A stretch of 62,503 bases of DNA from Paenalcaligenes suwonensis. Its GTDB lineage: Bacteria; Pseudomonadota; Gammaproteobacteria; Burkholderiales; Burkholderiaceae_B. Both the position numbers and the translations under genes were made by a program. The stretch spans positions 1 through 62,503 of the forward strand of contig NZ_JAANPV010000013.1 of the NCBI RefSeq assembly GCF_011290505.1. Direction: 5' to 3'. A model generated the notes under the pieces. The model made no database searches and was not told the origin of the DNA. It saw nothing but the letters and a program-made list of their open reading frames with translations. This document shows positions 35,470-43,630 of the stretch, one piece after another; position 1 is the first letter of the stretch; every line of letters starts with the position of its first letter.

Positions 35470-36834
35470 TTAACCCACTTGGAAGGGGGTTTCAGGGTAA
35501 CGTATACGGCTGCGTGTACGGCGCGCAATAGTGTAGACCAAGGTAAGAGGCCCTAAACGCCCCACAAACATCAACACCGCCAACATGGCTTGGCTAGGGC
35601 GAGTAAGTTCGGGGGTAATGCCATGGCCCATACCGGTAGTGGTAATGGCGGACATTACTTCGAATAGCACGCTACGAAAGGGTTGGTGGCCATCAAAAAT
35701 CGTCACAAACATCACCCCAAATACAAACCATACGCTGGTGATAAAGGCCAAGGCTAAGGCTTTTTGGGTGATAGCTGGTGAAATTGTCCGTCCACCAATA
35801 ACCACTTCTTCGCGGTGCCGTATATAGGAAAGCACGGCGGCTACCAGCACAATGAAAGTACCGAGTTTGATACCGCTGGCGGTACTTAATGAGCCGCCGC
35901 CAATAAACATGTACATCATCATTAGCATGGTAGAGCTGTCGTGCATATCGACGACGCTCATGGTGCTAAAGCCAGCGGTACGGGTAGCAATGGCTTGGAA
36001 CCAAGCAGCAGTGGCTTGTTGGCCAAGGGGTAGGGGTTCTAGCGTGGCGGGGTTGTTGGCTTCAAACGCCCAAATCGCCAAGAAGCCCACGATGTTCAAG
36101 GCCAAGGTGCCCAGCAAGATTAAACGTGTATAGAGCTGCAGTTTGGTCCAGCGGCGTTTCTGGATGATGTCCATCAACACAGGAAAGCCTAAGCCGCCCA
36201 AGATGATCATGAACGATAGGGTCATGATGCTAAAGGTGTCGGGCACCATGCTGCGCAGGCTTTGGTCGTAGAGCGAGATCCCCGCGTTATTAAACGCCAT
36301 ACTGACGTGGAAATAGGCCTGATAAAACGCTTCTTTCCAGGGATCGTGGCGCGACCACCATAGACCTAGTATCACAATCGTGATGATCTGTATGGCAGCC
36401 GAAATTTTAATTACCGCCAACGCTGTCTGATGGATTTTTCCTACGTTGGTTTGGTTAAAGGCTTCTAGCGCTAAGGCTTGTTGATTGAGGCTGATGCGTT
36501 TTTGAATGCTTTGCGCGGCTAACACCGCAAAGGTAATGATCCCTAAACCACCTAGCTGCACCAAGATGGTCAAGATGACTTGGCCTGTGGTGGTAAAGGT
36601 GGTGGCAGGTTCAACCACAGCCAAGCCGCTGACTGTTACGGCGGACGTCGCCATAAACAAAGCATCAAACCAGCCTATAGGGCGTTGGGTAGATACGGGT
36701 AGTGATAACAGTACTGAACCCAGTACGATCAGCAAGAAAAATCCCAGAGCCAGTACAGCGGGTGGACTGGCATTCAGGGTGGTACGACGATCTACCTGAA
36801 AGGGAAATCGGTCGTGAGTGCGACGTGTCTTCAT
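35470..36834 (-). CDS. TrkH/KtrB-family potassium uptake channel subunit
   Basis: 454 residues with four M1-P-M2 repeats. Selectivity-filter loops are visible: TSAVTVSGL, FNNAGISLY, TRTAGFSTM and TTTGMGHG. It conducts K+ (or Na+) into the cell and is gated by the RCK protein encoded immediately upstream, whose stop codon overlaps its start by one base. The length fits KtrB/TrkH of the short type. Confidence 0.9.
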   Translation of the reverse strand: MKTRRTHDRFPFQVDRRTTLNASPPAVLALGFFLLIVLGSVLLSLPVSTQRPIGWFDALFMATSAVTVSGLAVVEPATTFTTTGQVILTILVQLGGLGIITFAVLAAQSIQKRISLNQQALALEAFNQTNVGKIHQTALAVIKISAAIQIITIVILGLWWSRHDPWKEAFYQAYFHVSMAFNNAGISLYDQSLRSMVPDTFSIMTLSFMIILGGLGFPVLMDIIQKRRWTKLQLYTRLILLGTLALNIVGFLAIWAFEANNPATLEPLPLGQQATAAWFQAIATRTAGFSTMSVVDMHDSSTMLMMMYMFIGGGSLSTASGIKLGTFIVLVAAVLSYIRHREEVVIGGRTISPAITQKALALAFITSVWFVFGVMFVTIFDGHQPFRSVLFEVMSAITTTGMGHGITPELTRPSQAMLAVLMFVGRLGPLTLVYTIARRTRSRIRYPETPFQVG

Positions 36835-37484
36835 CAGATCAGTTTAGGCGCAATAGTACGTAAAGCCGTGAGCGGGCCAAACAATACAATCACATCTTTA
36901 GCCTGTAACAAGAAGTCGTGGTCGGGGCGTATGGTGACTTGGCCGCGCCGTTTAATCAGCAACACCTCAACATTTGGCTTGTTTTGTAGGATAGACTGTA
37001 TGGCGAGATCCTCCAGATTATCACTGGCAATAATCTCAACGATGAATTCTCCATTTCCCAGAGAGATATAATCGTTTACCATTGGGTAGCTGAGCATTTG
37101 TGCTACGCGTATACCCATCTCTTCTTCGGGGTGAACAATACGTTGTACACCTAGCTTGCCCAAGATAAGGTGCTGGGCGTGTGATACAGCTTTCACCCAG
37201 ATGTTTTGCAGCCCCATGGATTTTAAGTGCACAACGCACACCAGACAGGCTTGCACATCATCACCAATAGCAATGAGTACGGCATCGTAGTTTTCTAAGC
37301 CTAGCTCTTCTAATGCTGCTTTGTCGGTTACATCTACGATGACAGCGCGGGAGATGTCGTCGGCATAGCGTTCTACAAGTTTGGGGTCATTATCAACGCC
37401 AAGTACGGCGTGTCCCATTTTTGTCAGCTCCAGCGATGCGGCGGAGCCGAAACGTCCCAGGCCGATGACGGCGAACTGTGCCAT
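36834..37484 (-). CDS. TrkA/KtrA-family potassium channel gating protein
   Basis: 216 residues. An RCK-N Rossmann domain (AVIGLGRFGSAASLELTKMG, then VLGVDNDPKLVERY) and an RCK-C domain (about 135-216). It binds NAD(H) or ATP/ADP and forms the octameric ring that gates the TrkH-type pore encoded by the next gene. The stop and start codons overlap (TGATG), implying coupled translation and equimolar synthesis. Confidence 0.9.
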   Translation of the reverse strand: MAQFAVIGLGRFGSAASLELTKMGHAVLGVDNDPKLVERYADDISRAVIVDVTDKAALEELGLENYDAVLIAIGDDVQACLVCVVHLKSMGLQNIWVKAVSHAQHLILGKLGVQRIVHPEEEMGIRVAQMLSYPMVNDYISLGNGEFIVEIIASDNLEDLAIQSILQNKPNVEVLLIKRRGQVTIRPDHDFLLQAKDVIVLFGPLTALRTIAPKLI

Positions 37485-37631
37485 TTTTTGTCCTGATTGT
37501 TGCGGTTCTAGAAAAGTTTGGAATAAGAGATTGGTAGTCTACTCCAATTTCTGGTAAAAAAACCTTATTCGGGAAACTACGGATATCATGTCTGCAGCTG
37601 ATATTTTTACTCTGTAAATGGCAATGTTGTA

Positions 37632-38687
37632 ATGGTAAGTTTGTTTGATGCTTGTAAAGCAGGGGATCTGACGATGGCAAATCGCATCGTCATGGCTCCC
37701 ATGACGCGTACGCGTGCAACCGATGCACGCGTGCCTAGCGATCTAATGCGCAATTATTATTGCCAACGCTCCAGTGCGGGTTTGATCATTTCGGAAGCCA
37801 CTTCGGTGTCACCGCAAGGCGTGGGCTATTTGCGCACGCCTGGTATCTGGAGCTCGGCCCAAGTTGACGCATGGAAAAATATTGTTCAAGCGGTGCACGC
37901 GCGTGACGGCAAGATTTTCTTGCAGTTGTGGCATGTGGGGCGTGTGTCAGACCCTGAGCTGCTGAATGGCCAAATGCCTGTCGCACCGAGTGCTATCGCT
38001 TGTCAGGGCAATGTGAGTTTGTTGCGACCACCACGTGAATACGTTGTGCCTCGCGCCCTTAGCACGGAAGAAATTGCTGGTATCGTTAAGGACTTCAAAA
38101 ATGCAGCGCAAAACGCCATGGTGGCAGGTTTTGATGGTGTAGAAATACACGCTGCAAATGGTTATCTGATTGACCAATTCCTTAACGATAGCAGTAATCA
38201 CAGACAAGACGACTATGGTGGCAGCATTGCAAACCGTAGTCGTTTTCTTTTTGAGGTAGTAGATGCATGTGCGGAAGTATGGGGGCATGGGCGTGTAGGC
38301 GTGCATTTGTCGCCACGCGGTACCGTGCATTCTATGCATGACTCTGCACCAGCCAGCTTATATACCCACGTAGCCGCCGAGCTAGAGCGTCGTAAAGTTG
38401 CTTTTGTATTCTGCCGTGAAGCCAATGGTAGCCAAGACATTACTGCTGTTGTGCGCCAAGCTTATAGCGGAATGCTAATTGTGAATGAAAGCTACGACTT
38501 AGAGCGTGCGGAACGCACCGTTAGCTCGGGGCGTGCCGATGCAGTAGCTTTTGGGCGGTTGTTTATTTCTAACCCTGACCTGGTAGAGCGTTTCCGTCAA
38601 CGCAGTCAATTATCGGACGCGGATAGCAGCTCATTTTATGCGGATGGGCCACGGGGTTATACCGACTACTCCAGTCTAGAGCAGTAA
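37632..38687 (+). CDS. Old yellow enzyme family alkene reductase (NemA-like)
   Basis: 351-residue (beta/alpha)8 FMN enzyme. Motifs: RIVMAPMTRTRA near the start, LQLWHVGR with the substrate-binding His, GVEIHAANGYLIDQFLNDS with DDYGGS, and a C-terminal AFGRLFISNPDLVERF. Usual NemA enzymes have His-Asn or His-His at the carbonyl-binding site; here HAANGY agrees. It reduces activated alkenes, maleimides or nitro compounds with NADPH. It is a single gene, divergent from the trk pair. Confidence 0.9.
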   Translation: MVSLFDACKAGDLTMANRIVMAPMTRTRATDARVPSDLMRNYYCQRSSAGLIISEATSVSPQGVGYLRTPGIWSSAQVDAWKNIVQAVHARDGKIFLQLWHVGRVSDPELLNGQMPVAPSAIACQGNVSLLRPPREYVVPRALSTEEIAGIVKDFKNAAQNAMVAGFDGVEIHAANGYLIDQFLNDSSNHRQDDYGGSIANRSRFLFEVVDACAEVWGHGRVGVHLSPRGTVHSMHDSAPASLYTHVAAELERRKVAFVFCREANGSQDITAVVRQAYSGMLIVNESYDLERAERTVSSGRADAVAFGRLFISNPDLVERFRQRSQLSDADSSSFYADGPRGYTDYSSLEQ

Positions 38688-38696
38688 GGCGTGTGT

Positions 38697-38719
38697 CGCA
38701 GCCCTGTAGTAGGGCTGCG
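38697..38719. terminator. Hairpin between convergent genes
   Basis: CGCAGCCCT-gtagt-AGGGCTGCG is a perfect 9-base-pair stem between the ene-reductase and thioesterase stops. The following U content is weak (TGCTTTAC), so it may be Rho-assisted. Confidence 0.5.
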
Positions 38720-38723
38720 TGCT

Positions 38724-39155
38724 TTACACACGGGTATTGCGATCTCGTTTACGCACCACTTTAAAGCTGGCTGAGGCCGTAGCAACAAGACGTTGCTTGC
38801 TGTCTCGGGCTTCGGCGGTGCAGTACGCAATTTCATCAATGATTTGCAGGCATTGTGCCGTGAAATCTATATCGCCTTTGGCTGGGCTCAGAAATTGCGT
38901 AGACATCTCAATTGTGGCCATCCCAGATTCGGGGATATGCGCACGCGCTGCCGCACTTAAGGTGTAATCCAGTGCACTCATTAACGCACCACCGTGCACA
39001 TCACCTCTGCTGTTGGTGTTGTCCTCGCGCCAAGGTAGGCGTGTGGTGGCGGCTTGCGGGTCTGAGTGTACAGAGAGTAAGCCAATGGCCTCCATAAAGG
39101 GAATATGCAGGCCAAAGTGCTCACCCGTGAGCGGTGGTGAAGCGACTTCGCTCAT
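38724..39155 (-). CDS. PaaI-family thioesterase (hotdog fold)
   Basis: 143 residues. The hotdog signature is NSRGDVHGGALMSALDYTLS with the catalytic HGG and Asp, and the AATIEMSTQFL-type strand (here MATIEMSTQFLSPAKGD). It hydrolyses acyl-CoA or phenylacetyl-CoA-type thioesters in the cytosol. Its ATG overlaps the stop of the upstream YqeY gene (ATGA), so the two are translationally coupled. Confidence 0.87.
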   Translation of the reverse strand: MSEVASPPLTGEHFGLHIPFMEAIGLLSVHSDPQAATTRLPWREDNTNSRGDVHGGALMSALDYTLSAAARAHIPESGMATIEMSTQFLSPAKGDIDFTAQCLQIIDEIAYCTAEARDSKQRLVATASASFKVVRKRDRNTRV

Positions 39156-39616
39156 GCGGCATTCAGGGTTTGTTTAACCTGTGCGGCTACTGCAGCCATA
39201 TCAGCGCGACCCGCCAGTTTTGTACGTACACCTGTCATGACAGCGCCCATCAGTGCAGGGCCTTGAATGCCTTTAGCTGTAGCTTCGTCAATAACCGCCT
39301 TAATGGTGGCGAGTATTTCTTGCTCGTCGGCTTGAGCGGGCAGGTATTCTTGCAGAACCAGCAATTCAGCTTGTTCTTTTTCAGCGAGTTCAGTGCGGCC
39401 AGCTTGTTCAAAGGCGACAATGGATTCGCGGCGCTGTTTCACTTGCTTTTCGATGATGCTTTGCACATCGCTGTCATTTAGTTCGCTTTGACTATCAATT
39501 TCACGACTTTTGATCGCCGCTTGCAAAAAGCGCAGCGTGCCTAGGCGCACTTGTTCGCGGGCGCGCATAGCAGTTTTGATGTCATCGTTGATTCGAGTTT
39601 TAAGCGTTTGGCTCAT
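39152..39616 (-). CDS. GatB/YqeY domain protein
   Basis: 154 residues, helical. Family marks: INDDIKTAMRAREQVRLGTLR, IIEKQVKQRRESI, and a C-terminal PALMGAVMTGVRTKLAGRAD. It matches the tail of GatB, a tRNA-binding domain, but stands alone; cellular role unknown. In many betaproteobacteria yqeY follows rpsU, which is not the case here. It is the first gene of a two-gene unit with the thioesterase. Confidence 0.88.
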   Translation of the reverse strand: MSQTLKTRINDDIKTAMRAREQVRLGTLRFLQAAIKSREIDSQSELNDSDVQSIIEKQVKQRRESIVAFEQAGRTELAEKEQAELLVLQEYLPAQADEQEILATIKAVIDEATAKGIQGPALMGAVMTGVRTKLAGRADMAAVAAQVKQTLNAA

Positions 39617-39653
39617 GATAGTTTTACTATAGAGGTGTGAAATCGGGATGGCG

Positions 39654-40097
39654 TTAAGGCTTAGCCGACCAGTTCAGATCAAGTGCTGTGTTCTTATTGT
39701 CTTGGATCGTAATTTGACGGGTTTGGGTAACGCCTTCATAGGTGCTATGCAGGGTGTATGAGCCTGCGGGCAATTGAATCAGGCAGAAAGGACCATCGCT
39801 GGTAATGTTCAGCACAGTATTGCTATCGCTTTGGTCGCGAATAACAACTTGCACGTCGCTGACAAATGCCGCGCGGCCTTCAGCGGTGCTAGCAGAAAAA
39901 TTCAGGCTTAATGAGTACTTAGAACGTACGCGTCGGAATGCGGCGGTTTCATCGCTACCAATGCCGCCAGTGACATAGACTATAGAGCCATGGTATTGCG
40001 GTGGGGGCAGGGCGGTAGGCGCTTCTTGAGCGTGCAGCGCTGCGCTAGACAACGTAGCTGAGAATAACCAAGCAAATAATAAGAAGAATTTTTTCAT
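39654..40097 (-). CDS. Secreted protein with carboxypeptidase-regulatory-like beta fold
   Basis: 147 residues. Signal peptide MKKFFLLFAWLFSATLSSAALHA (shown as a hydrophobic N-terminus; cleavage after LHA). The mature part has a transthyretin/CarboxypepD_reg-like pattern late in the chain: CLIQLPAGSYTLHSTYEGV then TRQITIQDN, as in periplasmic sandwiches. A GGIGSDETAAFR segment near residue 45 resembles proteins of the Enterobacteria/Bordetella group without assigned function. It may be co-transcribed with pbpG 65 bases upstream. Confidence 0.6.
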   Translation of the reverse strand: MKKFFLLFAWLFSATLSSAALHAQEAPTALPPPQYHGSIVYVTGGIGSDETAAFRRVRSKYSLSLNFSASTAEGRAAFVSDVQVVIRDQSDSNTVLNITSDGPFCLIQLPAGSYTLHSTYEGVTQTRQITIQDNKNTALDLNWSAKP

Positions 40098-40161
40098 GGT
40101 CGCAAGAAAACAGGAATACAGGCAGGGGATCTGCCTGTGATGCGACTATTGTAGCGTTATC

Positions 40162-41142
40162 TTAGAGCATCGCCAGTTGTGAACTGCCTTCAACCAGATT
40201 ACGTAGTCGTACGGCATCACCAATACGTGAGTAACGGCCTTGTGCATTTAACAAAACAATGGCTACGTCACGCCCATCTATCTTTGTTAGCATGACTAAG
40301 CACTCGCCGGCTTCATTAATAAAGCCGGTTTTAGAGATTTGTATATCCCATTTCTCGTTTTGTACCAGTCTATTGGTGTTGTTGAACTGTAGTTCACGCC
40401 CACGGCTAGGCTGTACCGAGTAATGTTCACTCGTGGTGTAGCGATGAATAATGGGGTGCTGTGCCGTAGCTTGCAGCAGTTTTACTAAGTCTTGTGGGCT
40501 AGAGACGTTTTGGCTGTTTAAACCAGTAGGCTCAACAAAATGCGTTTGACGCATACCCAAGGCACGCGCTTTGTCATTCATGGCGCGTGTGAAAGCTGGC
40601 AACCCACCAGGGTAGTGACGGCCCAGTGAGTTAGCAGCACGGTTTTCAGACGACATCAGCGCTAGGTGCAGCATGTCGGTGCGGCTAAGTTTGCTGCCAA
40701 TCGCCAAGCGCGAGCTAGAGTTTTTAAGCGTGTCCACGTCTTCACGGGAAATTTCCAGCAGCTCATCCATGTCTTGACCAGACTCGGCGACTACCAATGC
40801 TGTCATCAGTTTAGTGATAGAGGCGATAGGGCGTATTTCTTCGCTGTTTTTCTCGTACAGCACCGTAGAGCTTTCTAAGTCTTGCACCAAGGCGATTTCA
40901 GAATGCAGGGCTGCAGATTTGCTTTGGCTCAGCGGTAAAATAGTGGGGCGCTCAGCAGGAGCAAAACCTACAGGGCGTAAATTCTGCTGAAAACTTAAGT
41001 ATGGCTGGTTGTAAACCGGGCTGGTGGCAGGGCTCATGGCTGTTTCTGCTAAGACCGCAACAGAGCTTAGGCTTAAACCAATGCAGGTCACCAGCGAGGC
41101 TGGAAATTTGTAGAGTAAGCGGGCAGATGTTTTTAGTGTCAT
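40162..41142 (-). CDS. pbpG: D-alanyl-D-alanine endopeptidase (PBP7 family)
   Basis: 326 residues. After a signal peptide (cleaved near VLAETA), the peptidase S11 domain shows the three penicillin-binding motifs: SITK (Ser108-Lys111), SEN (Ser165-Asn167) and KTG (271-273). Low-molecular-weight PBPs of this type cut DD-crosslinks in the peptidoglycan in the periplasm. The protein stops soon after the catalytic domain and has no C-terminal amphipathic anchor, which fits PBP7 rather than PBP5. Confidence 0.9.
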   Translation of the reverse strand: MTLKTSARLLYKFPASLVTCIGLSLSSVAVLAETAMSPATSPVYNQPYLSFQQNLRPVGFAPAERPTILPLSQSKSAALHSEIALVQDLESSTVLYEKNSEEIRPIASITKLMTALVVAESGQDMDELLEISREDVDTLKNSSSRLAIGSKLSRTDMLHLALMSSENRAANSLGRHYPGGLPAFTRAMNDKARALGMRQTHFVEPTGLNSQNVSSPQDLVKLLQATAQHPIIHRYTTSEHYSVQPSRGRELQFNNTNRLVQNEKWDIQISKTGFINEAGECLVMLTKIDGRDVAIVLLNAQGRYSRIGDAVRLRNLVEGSSQLAML

Positions 41143-41263
41143 GGCCAGTCTGTGCAGAGAGCGTGTGGTGCAGCAATAATAGCAGAGTTTTTTGATTTAA
41201 ATTAGGGGCTTACGAGCTAAACTTGAAAAAAACTTCAAGTAGAGTAACAAGGTGTTTTATATA

Positions 41264-41707
41264 ATGAAAAAAGCTGATTTTTCATACAGTGGTTTTGTGG
41301 CGGCGCGTACGGTTTTGATGAAAATCGGGGTGATTAGTACGGTTGCGATGCTGTGGCTGCCCACCGCCAGCATGGCTAAAGATGCTCGTGCGTATTCTGC
41401 CGTGAGCCCTGGTATAGAGCGCCTAAAGAGCGAGATGTCCTACCCCATAGCGAACACAGGGCAGCAAGATACGCTAGATAAAGTCTATATAGCAGTGAGT
41501 TATGCGGGTAATGCGACGGTTCACTCGGAGCTTTGTCATGGCAGTGGCAGCCCTTGCATTCAAGTGGGGCGACAAGGCAGGCAAAGTGATGCCTTTAAGG
41601 GCTTAGCGGCGTCGCCGGGGTTTATCCTGACGCATACGGTGCAACAGTGGGGTACTAGCCCACGGCCATTATTTATACAAAGCGATCTGTCTTTATGGAC
41701 GCAGTAA
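41264..41707 (+). CDS. FlhE-like periplasmic protein
   Basis: 147 residues from the ATG at 41264. A long N-terminus carries a signal-like segment (VISTVAMLWLPTASMA). The second half fits the FlhE pattern: ELCHGSGSPC (two Cys), G-x-x-x-x-x-F-K-G-L-A-A-S, and PRPLFIQSDLSLW. FlhE is a small periplasmic flagellar protein linked to proton leakage through the export gate. The similarity is by eye, but the next two genes are MotA and MotB homologues, which supports a motor-related role. Confidence 0.55.
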   Translation: MKKADFSYSGFVAARTVLMKIGVISTVAMLWLPTASMAKDARAYSAVSPGIERLKSEMSYPIANTGQQDTLDKVYIAVSYAGNATVHSELCHGSGSPCIQVGRQGRQSDAFKGLAASPGFILTHTVQQWGTSPRPLFIQSDLSLWTQ

Positions 41708-41834
41708 CTGTCTGATTTGTATGGATTCATTGATACGCATCAAGTATCACACCTAAACTAAAGCCAATTCATGCCGATACCAGAGGGTTGTCTTGTTGCC
41801 TAGACATTCTGTTTGGGCTGCTTTGGTGAGTATT

Positions 41835-42632
41835 ATGAATCCCTCCACACTAATTGGAATCGTGGCCAGCGTATTGCTGCTGGCCGTTGTGTTGTTCTTC
41901 TCGGCAGAAGATGCATCACTGTTTCTGGATTGGCCCAGCTTGGGCATTGTGCTCATAGGCACACTGGCGGCTACGTTTATTAGTTATCCGCTGAGTGAAG
42001 TGGTACGAATATTCGGGTTAATAGGCACCGTTTTGCGTAACGAGAAGCTCTATACCCAGCACGATATTGATGAGCTAGTGAATATCTCTAGGCTTTGGAT
42101 CGCGGGCGACATACGTGCCGTTGAAAATGCGCTCGATAACGTCTCTAACCCTTTTCTCAAAACGGGGGTGCAGTTAGTGATTGATATGACCCCAGAAGAG
42201 GAGATTATTGAGCTACTGCAATGGCGTATTTCACGTATGCGTGCACGTGAGCATGCTGAGGCTCAGTTGTTTCGCGTGATGGCAAGTTATGCGCCAGCCT
42301 TTGGGATGGTGGGGACACTAATTGGTTTAGTTAACCTGATGTTCTTGCTGGGTGATGGCGATATGACAGCGATTGGGCAGCAAATGGCCTTGGCGTTGAT
42401 GACCACCTTCTATGGCGTGCTATTTGCGAACTTGTTGTTCAAGCCCGTGGCAGTAAAGCTAGAACGTCGTACCGAGCAGCGTGTGGTGCTGATGAATATG
42501 GTGCTGCAAGGTATTTCCTTAATGAGTCAAAAGCGTGGTCCTGCAGTGATGCGTGAAACGCTGAGCTCGTTTATGGCGCAGTACCAAGATGAGATTAACG
42601 ACTCTGACATCCGCCATGAGTACGCGGAATAA
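41835..42632 (+). CDS. MotA-like stator / TolQ-ExbB superfamily proton channel
   Basis: 265 residues from ATG 41835; an upstream in-frame extension to 41793 is unlikely. Four membrane helices (two near the N-terminus, two around 150-200), a large cytoplasmic loop (about 65-145) and the signature FGMVGTLIGLVNLM and TTFYGVLFANLLFKPVAVKL of MotA. It would form the ion-conducting pentamer around two MotB copies. The MotB-like gene follows after 36 bases. No flagellar genes are in this window. Confidence 0.87.
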   Translation: MNPSTLIGIVASVLLLAVVLFFSAEDASLFLDWPSLGIVLIGTLAATFISYPLSEVVRIFGLIGTVLRNEKLYTQHDIDELVNISRLWIAGDIRAVENALDNVSNPFLKTGVQLVIDMTPEEEIIELLQWRISRMRAREHAEAQLFRVMASYAPAFGMVGTLIGLVNLMFLLGDGDMTAIGQQMALALMTTFYGVLFANLLFKPVAVKLERRTEQRVVLMNMVLQGISLMSQKRGPAVMRETLSSFMAQYQDEINDSDIRHEYAE

Positions 42633-42668
42633 CCTCGTGCATTGCACTATTTATTCAGGAGCAATCAC

Positions 42669-43511
42669 ATGAGTCAACAAGGTGATGCGTTAGCTGTTAG
42701 TCAATTGACGGCGCGAGCGAAGGCCTTAGAGGCAGAGTTGCAGCAAGCGAGGCGCTTACAAGGGCGTAGCAAAGGGCCTCGTAGCACCAAAGATTGGTTG
42801 AACGAAACCGCCAACCCCATCAAAGAAGATGAGGATGCGTGGTTTGTGACCTATTTGGATATGATGACCTTGTTATTGGTGCTGATGCTGGTGATGTTAG
42901 CGTTTGCTGGCAATTACAACGGCTCAGATGGCAATGGAACGGGTAAGGGCGGTGGTGGCTCAACCGTGAATGTAGCAGGTACAGCGTCTGGTGCCGGTGG
43001 CGTTGGTGGTACGGGGGCAGCCGGAAGCGTAGGCGCATTAACCGGAGACGGCGAGCACAGTGGCAAGCCAGGGCGCAGTCTGTCAGACCTAGGTTTAGAT
43101 GGCTTGGGTGACGATATTGATGTCTTGCTCAATGACCAATCGGTGAGTTTCCGTATTAATAGCGAAATCTTATTTCCATCGGGGCAGGCTGATCTGAGTT
43201 TGGCAGGGATGAACGTGCTACGTAAGCTTAGCCATGTGCTGAATCAGACGCTTTACCCCATAGCAGTAGAAGGGCATACGGACTCTATTCCTATGCGCGG
43301 CTCCCGTTATCCTTCTAACTGGGAGTTATCAGGGGCAAGGGCGGGTAGCGTTGTGCGTTATTTTGAAGCCAATGGTGTGGCGAAGGATAGATTGCGTGCT
43401 GTGGGATACGCCGATACGCGGCCTATTGCAGACAATGCCAGTGCTACAGGCAGAGCCAGCAATAGGCGTGTGGAGTTGGTGATGGATATACCTGCGGCAG
43501 AACAGCCGTAG
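42669..43511 (+). CDS. MotB-like stator protein with OmpA peptidoglycan-binding domain
   Basis: 280 residues from ATG 42669, set by AGGAG. A cytoplasmic N-terminus is followed by one membrane helix with the ion-carrying Asp (WFVTYLDMMTLLLVLMLVML), then an unusually long Gly/Ser/Thr/Ala-rich linker (about residues 87-145) where flagellar MotB has its plug, then an OmpA-C domain (GHTDSIPMRGSRYPSNWELS, ASNRRVELVM). It anchors the stator to peptidoglycan. The glycine linker is odd for a MotB and suggests a divergent stator. Confidence 0.87.
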   Translation: MSQQGDALAVSQLTARAKALEAELQQARRLQGRSKGPRSTKDWLNETANPIKEDEDAWFVTYLDMMTLLLVLMLVMLAFAGNYNGSDGNGTGKGGGGSTVNVAGTASGAGGVGGTGAAGSVGALTGDGEHSGKPGRSLSDLGLDGLGDDIDVLLNDQSVSFRINSEILFPSGQADLSLAGMNVLRKLSHVLNQTLYPIAVEGHTDSIPMRGSRYPSNWELSGARAGSVVRYFEANGVAKDRLRAVGYADTRPIADNASATGRASNRRVELVMDIPAAEQP

Positions 43512-43520
43512 TTGTAGAGG

Positions 43521-43560
43521 GAAAAAAAGACGTAGGGCGATTGAGCCCTACGTCTAAAAA
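43521..43560 (-). terminator. Terminator of the TPP-regulated symporter gene
   Basis: AGACGTAGGGC-gattga-GCCCTACGTCT is a perfect 11-base-pair stem. Read on the minus strand it is followed by TTTTTTT. It lies between the convergent MotB-like and symporter genes; in the plus direction it lacks a U-tract. Confidence 0.75.
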
Positions 43561-43630
43561 GGTGGTGTACTAAAATTCGCATTCGCGCTCTTGAGCAACC
43601 ACCTTGCCACAACTGGTCAGGTGCAAATCA

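Noticed and set aside
41264-43511. Zorya-type anti-phage system, suggested by a MotA/MotB-like pair
   Set aside because: The MotA-like protein lacks ZorA's long C-terminal tail and no ZorC, ZorD or ZorE genes are next to it. FlhE-like and symporter genes flank it instead.
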